The notes beneath the pieces are model-generated. The model did not search any database. It was not told the DNA's origin and saw only the letters and a list, made by a program, of their open reading frames with translations. Below are positions 34,335 to 40,445 of a stretch of DNA of 64,000 nucleotides, piece by piece; the first letter of the stretch is position 1; each line of letters begins with the position of its first letter. Position numbers and translations under genes: made by a program. Source of the stretch: DASSFZ01 sp035292585 (GTDB taxonomy: Bacteria; Chloroflexota; Anaerolineae; Fen-1058); contig DATDPU010000138.1 in the NCBI GenBank assembly GCA_035292585.1, positions 1-64,000 on the forward strand. The letters are read 5' to 3'.

Positions 34335-34395
34335 TTGTTGATAGATGATTGTTGATTGCTGATTGTTCATTGAACATTGCTCATTGAACATTCTC
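34333..34395. repeat. Heptanucleotide array, nine units
   Basis: Nine 7-bp units run from gattgtt, gatagat, gattgtt, gattgct, gattgtt into cattgaa, cattgct, cattgaa, cattctc. It fills the whole gap between the lipoate ligase stop and the DUF503 gene, whose ATG is at 34397; so the leader of that gene is repeat-derived. Confidence 0.85.
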
Positions 34396-34396
34396 T

Positions 34397-34684
34397 ATGA
34401 TCGTTGGCATCTGCACGGTTCAACTACGCTTGGAGGGCAACCATTCGCTGAAGGGCAAGCGTTCGGCGCTGAAACCGCTGTTGGCCCGGCTGCACAGAGA
34501 GTTCAACGTTGCCGCCGCAGAGGTGGGACAGCAGGACAATTGGGAGTTTGCGCAGATCGGCATTGCCACGATCGGAAACGCGCGCGCGCACGCCGACGAG
34601 GTGCTGCAACGCGCGGTGCGCTGGATTGAAGACGGCCGCTTCAATGTGCAGCTGGTGGACTACGCGATCGAGATCATTCCGTAG
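34397..34684 (+). CDS. DUF503 family protein
   Basis: The 95-residue protein starts MIVGICTVQLRLEGNHSLKGKRS and ends VQLVDYAIEIIP, with EFNVAAAEVGQQDNWEFAQIG in the middle. This is the DUF503 (YlxP-like) signature: a ferredoxin-like alpha/beta protein often next to ribosome-maturation genes such as rbfA. Function in the family is not firmly known. The whole upstream leader is a heptad array. The next gene follows after 2 bases. Confidence 0.85.
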   Translation: MIVGICTVQLRLEGNHSLKGKRSALKPLLARLHREFNVAAAEVGQQDNWEFAQIGIATIGNARAHADEVLQRAVRWIEDGRFNVQLVDYAIEIIP

Positions 34685-34686
34685 CG

Positions 34687-35061
34687 ATGATGATTTTATC
34701 CGGGTCCGAATCGAGCGCGCCGGTAAAACCGCCTTCCAAATGGCGCGAGCGGCTGGGTTGGGCTGCTCCGGTTGCGCTGGCCGCCTTCGTGGTGTGCAGC
34801 GGCTGTTTCATGTTGTTCGCGCTCGTCCTCACCGCGCGGGATGAGTTGGAAGCGCCGGCGCTGGGGTCGGACTGGCGCATCTGGCAGCTGCGTGAGCGCG
34901 GCACGAATGGCATCGGCGTTTCGCAGGCCAGCGCTTTCACCTCGGCGACCGGACAGGCCTGCCGGTCTATGCGCGTGTGGTTGATCACCTGGCGGCCGGC
35001 GGTGCGCATCGAGATGAGCGCTTACGAGGACTGCGCGCGTTCGAACGTTCAGAGCGCTTGA
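34687..35061 (+). CDS. Single-pass membrane protein, unknown
   Basis: The 124-residue protein has a polar N-terminus, one helix at about 25-50 (WAAPVALAAFVVCSGCFMLFALVL) with two cysteines, and a small extracytoplasmic domain (EAPALGSDWRIWQLRER) with two more cysteines (QACRS, EDCAR). I do not recognise it. It is 2 bases after the DUF503 gene and probably co-transcribed. Its last base nearly touches the 93-bp repeat array. Confidence 0.5.
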   Translation: MMILSGSESSAPVKPPSKWRERLGWAAPVALAAFVVCSGCFMLFALVLTARDELEAPALGSDWRIWQLRERGTNGIGVSQASAFTSATGQACRSMRVWLITWRPAVRIEMSAYEDCARSNVQSA

Positions 35062-35431
35062 GCGCTGGCGCTTCGCCGCAAAACAGGTCATGCGTAGCTT
35101 AGCCCCTCGTGGGCGTATTTGCGGCCAAAGACGGGCGCGAGGCCCTACACCTGAGCGTTGGCGCTTCGCCGCAAAACAGGTCATGCGTAGCTTAGCCCCT
35201 CGTGGGCGTATTTGCGGCCAAAGACGGGCGCGAGGCCCTACACTTGAGCGTTGGCGCTTCGCCGCAAAACAGGTCATGCGTAGCTTAGCCCCTCGTGGGC
35301 GTATTTGCGGCCAAAGACGGGCGCGAGGCCCTACACTTGAGCGCTGGCGCTTCGCCGCAAAACAGGTCATGCGTAGCTTAGCCCCTCGTGGGCGTATTTG
35401 CGGCCAAAGACGGGCGCGAGGCCCTACACTA
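35060..35431. repeat. Four tandem copies of a 93-bp repeat
   Basis: Units starting gagcg(c/t)tggcgcttcgcc begin at 35060, 35153, 35246 and 35339: a constant period of 93 bp with very few differences. Each unit includes gcgtagcttagcccctcgtg and gaggccctacac, the palindromic core of the MITE-1-like elements. Because 93 is divisible by 3, long frames stay open on both strands; I treat them as artefacts. The rest up to 35505 holds no gene. Confidence 0.9.
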
Positions 35432-35505
35432 CACCTATCAAATCAGTGTGGTCGAGTACGAGATACCCGGCTTGCGCTGATCATGGCAAACAGTGGAGAG
35501 GTTCG

Positions 35506-35787
35506 ATGACGCTTGGAGCGGCGCGCGATATCGCGCTCATGATTCTGGTTGTCGAGGTGTTCCTGTGCGCCCTCGTGCCGGGCGCGCTCGTCGTCGGGTC
35601 GTGGTGGATCGCGCGCCGCACGCACCGGGCAATACCGCCGCGCATCCGCCGAGCGCGCGTCGGCATTCGCCGCGCCCGCGACGGCGTCGACGGTCTCGCG
35701 CGGGTGATCACCCGGCCGATCTTTTTTGCAGAAACTCAATCGACCCGGTTGCGCGCGATGTGGCGCGCGGTGCGGGGTCGAAAATAG
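35506..35787 (+). CDS. Small single-pass membrane protein, basic tail
   Basis: The 93-residue protein starts at ATG 35506 after ggagag. Residues 9-33 (ALMILVVEVFLCALVPGALVVGSWW) form a helix, then comes an arginine-rich tail (PPRIRRARVGIRRARDGVDGLARVI). I see no known motif. A good ribosome binding site of the next gene overlaps its end. Part of a run of four small membrane protein genes. Confidence 0.55.
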   Translation: MTLGAARDIALMILVVEVFLCALVPGALVVGSWWIARRTHRAIPPRIRRARVGIRRARDGVDGLARVITRPIFFAETQSTRLRAMWRAVRGRK

Positions 35788-35792
35788 GAGAG

Positions 35793-36029
35793 ATGAAGAT
35801 GGGCGATGAATCCTGGAAGAACCGCACGATGGTGATGGGCGGCCTGCTGGGGACGTTGATCGGCGTCGGCGCGGCGCTGATGTATGTCCGCGCCGAGGAA
35901 GAAGCGCGGGAAAAAGCGCAGACCCATCCCCCCACGCGAAAAGGCGTGCCGTTGACGGCCATCGTCCCGATCGCGATCGGGGTGTTGGGCGTGTTGCGAC
36001 AGATTTCCCATCTGGCGGAGCGCGAGTAG
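35793..36029 (+). CDS. Small two-helix membrane protein
   Basis: The 78-residue protein starts MKMGDESWKNR after aggag. Two hydrophobic segments (VMGGLLGTLIGVGAALMYV and LTAIVPIAIGVLGVLRQIS) flank a charged, coiled-coil-like EEEAREKAQTH segment. Similar small Chloroflexota proteins carry this two-helix layout; function unknown. Five bases separate it from the preceding stop and six from the next ATG. Confidence 0.6.
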   Translation: MKMGDESWKNRTMVMGGLLGTLIGVGAALMYVRAEEEAREKAQTHPPTRKGVPLTAIVPIAIGVLGVLRQISHLAERE

Positions 36030-36035
36030 GTATTT

Positions 36036-36329
36036 ATGGAGATGACGCGCCGGAAGCCGGTCTGGCGGATCGATTTGGAGCTGATCTTCTGGATCGTCGG
36101 TCTGATCGGGCTGGCGGTGACGCGGCCAACTGCGACCGATCATTACACGTTATGCGTGTTCAAGCGGATGGGCTTTCGACGTTGTCCCGGCTGTGGCTTA
36201 GGCCATGCCATCTCGTACTTGTTCCACGGGCACGTGCGAGAATCGGTGCAGGCGCATCCGCTTGGCATTTTGGCCGTTGCCACTATAATCAGCCGAGTCG
36301 CGTATTTGCTGAGACGAGCGCCGGAATAG
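36036..36329 (+). CDS. DUF2752 family membrane protein
   Basis: The 97-residue protein has the DUF2752 core RRCPGCGLGHAISYLFHGHVRESVQAHPLG near residue 48, with the CPGCGLG.A and HP motifs, flanked by two helices (LIFWIVGLIGLAV and ILAVATIISRVAYLL). The family function is unknown; members are often beside TM2-domain genes, as here. Start ATG 36036 lies 6 bases after the previous stop. Confidence 0.85.
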   Translation: MEMTRRKPVWRIDLELIFWIVGLIGLAVTRPTATDHYTLCVFKRMGFRRCPGCGLGHAISYLFHGHVRESVQAHPLGILAVATIISRVAYLLRRAPE

Positions 36330-36364
36330 CATTCGATCTCAAAACCCACTACACGGAGGGCGGC

Positions 36365-36718
36365 ATGGCTAACGTTATGCAGGTCTTACCGGAATTAGAA
36401 GGCGACGAGCAATTGTTTGTACAGGGCATTCTTAAAGATTTGGACGATGCTAAAGCCCAGCAGTTCGCACTATCGTATCGAGCGCGCCGAAGAGATCCGC
36501 AGATTATCCTGTTGACGACGTTGGTCGGACTGATTGGTATCGCCGGGATTCAGCGCTTCTTGATCGATCAAATTGGGATGGGTGTGGTGTATTTGCTCAC
36601 CGGCGGTCTGTGCGCTGTTGGGACGATCGTGGATGCGATTAATTACAAGAAGCTCGCCTTTGAGTATAATTCGAAACAGGCCCAGCAGATTATAGCGATG
36701 CTTAGAAGCGCGATGTAA
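36365..36718 (+). CDS. TM2 domain protein
   Basis: The 117-residue protein (ATG 36365 after ggaggg) has an acidic N-terminal helix region, then a TM2 domain: ILLTTLVGLIGIAGIQRFLIDQIGMGVVYLLTGGLC with the G..RF motif and a second helix, ending with NYKKLAFEYNSKQAQQIIA. TM2 proteins are small bacterial membrane proteins of unknown function. Its partner DUF2752 gene is 35 bases upstream. Confidence 0.8.
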   Translation: MANVMQVLPELEGDEQLFVQGILKDLDDAKAQQFALSYRARRRDPQIILLTTLVGLIGIAGIQRFLIDQIGMGVVYLLTGGLCAVGTIVDAINYKKLAFEYNSKQAQQIIAMLRSAM

Positions 36719-36825
36719 AACTTTGACTCAATAGATGGTTCAAGGGGGTCGCTGCAACGACTCTACAACGAATAAACGAATACGACTCGCGCGCCATTCG
36801 CGCGCCGTTACGTCCGTCGCTGGAT

Positions 36826-36831
36826 TATAAT
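36826..36831 (+). promoter_or_regulatory. Possible -10 box very close to a start codon
   Basis: TATAAT lies only 7 bases before the ATG at 36839, so any transcript from it would be leaderless or nearly so. No good -35 box is visible. Weak evidence. Confidence 0.3.
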
Positions 36832-36838
36832 AACGCCC

Positions 36839-37945
36839 ATGCATCGACCGGTTCGATTCGCATGGGCGTTGCGTATCCTGATACTGATCTTAGGGTTGTG
36901 GGCCGTTGAACCATCCGGCGAGCCGGTTGCCGTCCTCGATCCACCTCAAACGGTCATCACGCGCAACCCCAAAATCGGCGTTCACACCCGCCTGACCGAC
37001 GAAGGCGCGGCCTGGAACATCCAGCGTACTTTGCAGATGGCGCGCGAGCTGGGCGCGCCGTGGATCGTCGAGTTCTTCCCCTGGGCCTACCTCGAACCCG
37101 CCCAAGGCCGGTTCGATTGGTCGCACACCGATCTAGTGATCGATCATGCAACGAACCAGGGCCTGACGGTGATCGCCCGCCTGGGTTTGGCGCCGGCCTG
37201 GGCCAGGCCCGATCCGCGCGAGCGCGAAACCACGCTCAACTACCTCGACGTCGATCGCTACGCCGACTTCGGCAATTTCGTTTATGCCTTCGTCGCGCGC
37301 TACCGGGGCCGCGTACGGCACATCATCGTGTGGAACGAGCCGAACTTGAGTTTCGAGTGGGGGTTGAGGCCGGTCTCGGCGCGCGAGTACGTCGATTTGC
37401 TGCGCGTCGCCTACGCCCGCGCGAAACAGGCCGATCCGAATGTGATCGTGCTGGCCGGCGCGTTGGCCCCGACGCTCGAGCCGGAAGGCTCCCCGGCGGG
37501 GCTGAACGACCTGATCTATCTGCAACAGATGTACGCTGCGGGCGCGGCAGATTTTTTCGATGCGCTGGCGGCTCACGCCTACGGCCTCACCTCGCCGCCC
37601 GACGAAGCACCCGACCCGACCCGCATCAACTTCCGCCGCGTTGAGTTGCTGCGCGCGATCATGATCGCCAACGGCGACGAAGCAACGCCGGTGTACATCA
37701 CCGAGGCCGGCTGGAACGATAGCCCGCGCTGGAACAACGCCGTCAGCCCGGCTCAACGAATCGCGTATAGCATCGCCGCTTATAAGTGGGCGCAGGCGCA
37801 GGCGTGGGTGGAGATGGCAGCGATGTGGGCCTTTCGCTATCCGCAGCCGGCGCGCACGTATCAAGATAACTGGACCTGGGTGAACGAAGACTTCGAGCCG
37901 AAGCCGATCTACGCAGAGGTGAAGAAGTACGCGGTGGGGGAATGA
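36839..37945 (+). CDS. Glycoside hydrolase-like TIM-barrel protein
   Basis: The 368-residue protein has an N-terminal signal/anchor helix (RILILILGLWAVEP) and a GH5/GH39/GH-A-type barrel: GAPWIVEFFPWAYLEPAQGRFDW on an early strand, IIVWNEPNLSFEW near 170 with the acid/base Glu, and VYITEAGWND near 285 with the nucleophile-type Glu. Both catalytic glutamates are in place. It would act outside the cytoplasm, perhaps on the glycan made by the upstream locus. No clear ribosome binding site; see the adjacent -10 box. Confidence 0.8.
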   Translation: MHRPVRFAWALRILILILGLWAVEPSGEPVAVLDPPQTVITRNPKIGVHTRLTDEGAAWNIQRTLQMARELGAPWIVEFFPWAYLEPAQGRFDWSHTDLVIDHATNQGLTVIARLGLAPAWARPDPRERETTLNYLDVDRYADFGNFVYAFVARYRGRVRHIIVWNEPNLSFEWGLRPVSAREYVDLLRVAYARAKQADPNVIVLAGALAPTLEPEGSPAGLNDLIYLQQMYAAGAADFFDALAAHAYGLTSPPDEAPDPTRINFRRVELLRAIMIANGDEATPVYITEAGWNDSPRWNNAVSPAQRIAYSIAAYKWAQAQAWVEMAAMWAFRYPQPARTYQDNWTWVNEDFEPKPIYAEVKKYAVGE

Positions 37946-37968
37946 GGAATGTGGAATGAAGAATGCAG
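37941..37968. repeat. Heptanucleotide array at the glycosidase stop
   Basis: Units aatgagg, aatgtgg, aatgaag, aatgcag run in tandem, and the first one supplies the TGA stop of the glycosidase gene (37943-37945). Confidence 0.8.
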
Positions 37969-37999
37969 AAAGGGAAGGGGGAAGGATGGGGGACGAGGG

Positions 38000-38812
38000 A
38001 TGAAGGATGAAGAACGCTCACTCCCATACACCCATACCGTCGCACTGTTCATTGTTTTCGCTGTGTTATGGCTGCTGCCCGATGTGGCGGCGTACCTGGA
38101 GCGCGAGCCTGACGCAGCGTGGGCGCGTGTGCAGGCCAGCGGCGTGATTCGCTTCGCCACCGACGCGAGCTATCACCCGTTCGAAGGGGTGGGAAGTGAT
38201 GGCGTGTTCTACGGGTTGGACATTGATGTGGCGCGCGAAGCGGCGCGACGGATCGGGCTGGGCGCGGAGTTCGTCAACATCGGTATCGATGGGTTGTACG
38301 ATGTGCTGCGGGTCGGCCTGGCCGACGCTTCGATCTCGGCGCTGCCCCTCGATCCGGCGCGGCTGGGAAGGTGGGCGTATTCCAGGTCCTATTTTGAGGC
38401 GGGGCTGGTGTTGATCACTCAAGAGGATAGGAGATTAGAGATTGGAGGTCTGCCGGGGAGCCGGGTGGCCGTGGTATTCGGGTCGGATGGCGATGCGTGG
38501 CTGCGCGAACAGCAACGGCGCACGTCAGGCATCGAAGCTGCTCGCTTCGACTCGGCGCTCGCCGCATTGCAAGCCGTGGTCGAGGAGCAGGTGGATGCGG
38601 CGGTCCTTGACGCCGTCACCGCGCGGCAGATGTTGGCGCAACAGTTCGGCGATCTACACAGCGCTGCGCAGCTGACTCACGAGCCGTATGTCATCGCTGT
38701 GTGGGGTGAAAGCGTCGAGCTGCGCGCCGCGCTCGATCGCGCGCTGGAAGCGATGCAAGCCGACGGGGCGCTGGAACGGATCGTGGAGGAGTGGATGAGG
38801 AATGAAGAATGA
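38000..38812 (+). CDS. Family 3 extracellular solute-binding protein
   Basis: The 270-residue protein (ATG 38000) has one N-terminal helix (TVALFIVFAVLWLLP) and then a periplasmic-binding fold: VIRFATDASYHPFEGV, GLDIDVAREAARRIGL, DGLYDVLRVGLADASISALPLDPARL and VAVWGESVELRAALDRAL, as in amino-acid-binding SBP_bac_3 proteins. No permease or ATPase is next to it, so the ABC partner is elsewhere or it is a sensor-like binding protein. Both ends of the gene lie in heptad repeats, and the last residues (MRNEE) and stop are encoded by the 3' array. Confidence 0.8.
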   Translation: MKDEERSLPYTHTVALFIVFAVLWLLPDVAAYLEREPDAAWARVQASGVIRFATDASYHPFEGVGSDGVFYGLDIDVAREAARRIGLGAEFVNIGIDGLYDVLRVGLADASISALPLDPARLGRWAYSRSYFEAGLVLITQEDRRLEIGGLPGSRVAVVFGSDGDAWLREQQRRTSGIEAARFDSALAALQAVVEEQVDAAVLDAVTARQMLAQQFGDLHSAAQLTHEPYVIAVWGESVELRAALDRALEAMQADGALERIVEEWMRNEE

Positions 38813-38842
38813 GGAATGAAGAATGAAGAATGAAGAATGAAG
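38801..38842. repeat. Heptanucleotide array (aatgaag x6)
   Basis: Six units: aatgaag, aatgagg, aatgaag (four). It begins inside the last codons of the binding-protein gene and provides its stop codon. Confidence 0.88.
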
Positions 38843-38880
38843 AACAACTACTCACTGCTGACTGCTCGCTGTTTAGTTAG

Positions 38881-38915
38881 CACTCGTCACGTATCACGTT
38901 TCACGCATCACGCTT
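38881..38915. repeat. Heptanucleotide array (cacgtat type)
   Basis: Five units: cactcgt, cacgtat, cacgttt, cacgcat, cacgctt. It abuts the 3' end of the RsmF-like gene. An actgctg/actgctc pair just upstream (38853-38870) has the same 7-bp period. Confidence 0.85.
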
Positions 38916-40357
38916 CACCTCTTCGGCAGCATGTTTCGGATTCGCTCGCGCAACACTTTGCCCCGACCTAGAAACCGGCCCCGATCATCTTCCATCAGCA
39001 CGACTGTACCAGCGGGGTAGGACGCGTTCTCCGCGCCGCGCAAATCATACCCGGCCAGCCACTTCTCGATTTGATCGGCGGACAATCTTAACCGGCTGCT
39101 CGTAAACCGCCGGCTGAAACGCGCAATGAACTCGTGCGAGGGCGTGAAACCTTCCGAGCGTTCTCCGATCAGCATGCCAATGGCCGCGCACGGCAAATCG
39201 GCGAAGCGCGCCAGGAATTGCTCCGGGATCGCATACATCGATTTCTGTCGCGCCCACAGCGTCAGCGCCTGTCGCTCGATCAAATTGTGTAGGTCGAACC
39301 CATACGCCTGCCGCATCTGCTCGATTATCTCCGATTCCTCACGTTGCGACAATCGTTCGAGGCCGGCCTGCGCCAGCGTGCGCGCGGGCGGCGTCTGCGC
39401 TTCGACCGGAACCGCTTCGCGTTTGCGGATCAACGCGGCAAAAAAGCCGGACGTGTCGTACCGGTGCGGCCACAAACGCGCCGCGTGATGAAGCCGTGCG
39501 TCGAACTCGTGTTCGCCATCGGATATCAGGCCCGGCGCAGGGGTTGGCAATACCTGATCGACCGGCTCGATCACGGCTTGCCGTGGATACAGACGCAACA
39601 GGGCATCCAGCACCGCCTCGTCCTCTTCAGGCGCGAGCGTGCAGGTGGCGTACACCACCTGACCGCTGGGTTTCACCGCGTGAAAGGCGCTGGTCAGCAG
39701 TTGTATTTGTCGCCGCTGCAACTGCTGTCGTTCTTTGGCGGATACCGGCCGCGTCTTCCGCCGTTCTGCTGTCCGCAGGCTTTCACCGCTGCACGGCGCG
39801 TCGAGCAAGACGGCATCGAACGTGTCGGGAAACCAGTTGCCCAGGCGCTCACCGGGATAGTTGGTGATTGCCATGCCGATCATGCCCCAATCCTGGAGAT
39901 TCGATCGCAGCGCGCCGATCCGCCCGCCGCTGGTATCGTTAGCGATGATCAGCCCGGTATCGTCGATGCGGCAGGCGAGGTGTGTGGTCTTGCCGCCGGG
40001 CGATGCGGCCATGTCCAAGATCAACGGGCGCGGCTCGTCGAAGCGAAACATCTCCGCCGGCAGCATCGAGGCCGCATCCTGAATGTAGTAAAACCCCATC
40101 CGGTATTCCAGTGTCCGGCTGAGGTTATCGCCGCCTGACGCGATCTGCCACCCCGTCGGGCAGAAGGGAATCGGCTGGACTTGCCAACCGTACCACTCCG
40201 GCCACATTCGACGCGCCTCGTCCACGCCGATCTTGAGCGTGTTGATACGGATGGCGGGCAGCAGCGGGCGTTGGACAGCGGCCTGGAGTTCGGCAAACTC
40301 CGTCGGGTCAAGTAGGGGGCGATAGCGTTCCAGGGTATTTTGAGTGGTTAGCATCAT
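38915..40357 (-). CDS. rsmF: RsmF-like rRNA (cytosine-5) methyltransferase
   Basis: The 480-residue protein has the NOL1/NOP2/Sun core: PLILDMAASPGGKTTHLA, AVLLDAPCSGESLRTAE (the Cys of the PC motif), and VVYATCTLAPEEDEAVLDAL (the TC motif, second Cys). A C-terminal PUA-like extension follows with GFTPSHEFIARF and VVLMEDDRGRFLGRG, as in RsmF (YebU). It would methylate C5 of a 16S or 23S rRNA cytosine. I place the start at 40357; the longer frame upstream is only a palindromic repeat (40371-40435). Confidence 0.83.
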   Translation of the reverse strand: MMLTTQNTLERYRPLLDPTEFAELQAAVQRPLLPAIRINTLKIGVDEARRMWPEWYGWQVQPIPFCPTGWQIASGGDNLSRTLEYRMGFYYIQDAASMLPAEMFRFDEPRPLILDMAASPGGKTTHLACRIDDTGLIIANDTSGGRIGALRSNLQDWGMIGMAITNYPGERLGNWFPDTFDAVLLDAPCSGESLRTAERRKTRPVSAKERQQLQRRQIQLLTSAFHAVKPSGQVVYATCTLAPEEDEAVLDALLRLYPRQAVIEPVDQVLPTPAPGLISDGEHEFDARLHHAARLWPHRYDTSGFFAALIRKREAVPVEAQTPPARTLAQAGLERLSQREESEIIEQMRQAYGFDLHNLIERQALTLWARQKSMYAIPEQFLARFADLPCAAIGMLIGERSEGFTPSHEFIARFSRRFTSSRLRLSADQIEKWLAGYDLRGAENASYPAGTVVLMEDDRGRFLGRGKVLRERIRNMLPKR

Positions 40358-40370
40358 CGGGTGAATGATC

Positions 40371-40435
40371 ACCGCAGAGGCGCAGAGGACGCGGAGAATT
40401 CTCAAATATCTCTGTGTCCTCCGCGTCTCTGCGGT
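40371..40435. repeat. Palindrome (accgcagaggcgcagaggac arms)
   Basis: Left arm 40371-40396 and right arm 40411-40435 (ending gtctctgcggt) are near-perfect inverse complements of about 24 bp. It lies between rsmF and ftcD. It shares the ccgcgtctc(g/t)gcgg arm with 45041-45090 and with the in-frame fragment at 16802-16905. Confidence 0.75.
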
Positions 40436-40445
40436 AGACAATTTC

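Noticed and set aside
34696..35370. A 224-codon minus-strand frame and a 139-codon plus-strand frame (35090-35509) across the 93-bp repeats
   Set aside because: Both arise because the 93-bp unit is a multiple of 3. They have no family resemblance and overlap a more plausible membrane-protein gene.
40358..40441. 28-codon N-terminal extension of the RsmF-like gene
   Set aside because: It is encoded by the inverted repeat at 40371-40435 and is not part of the family fold.
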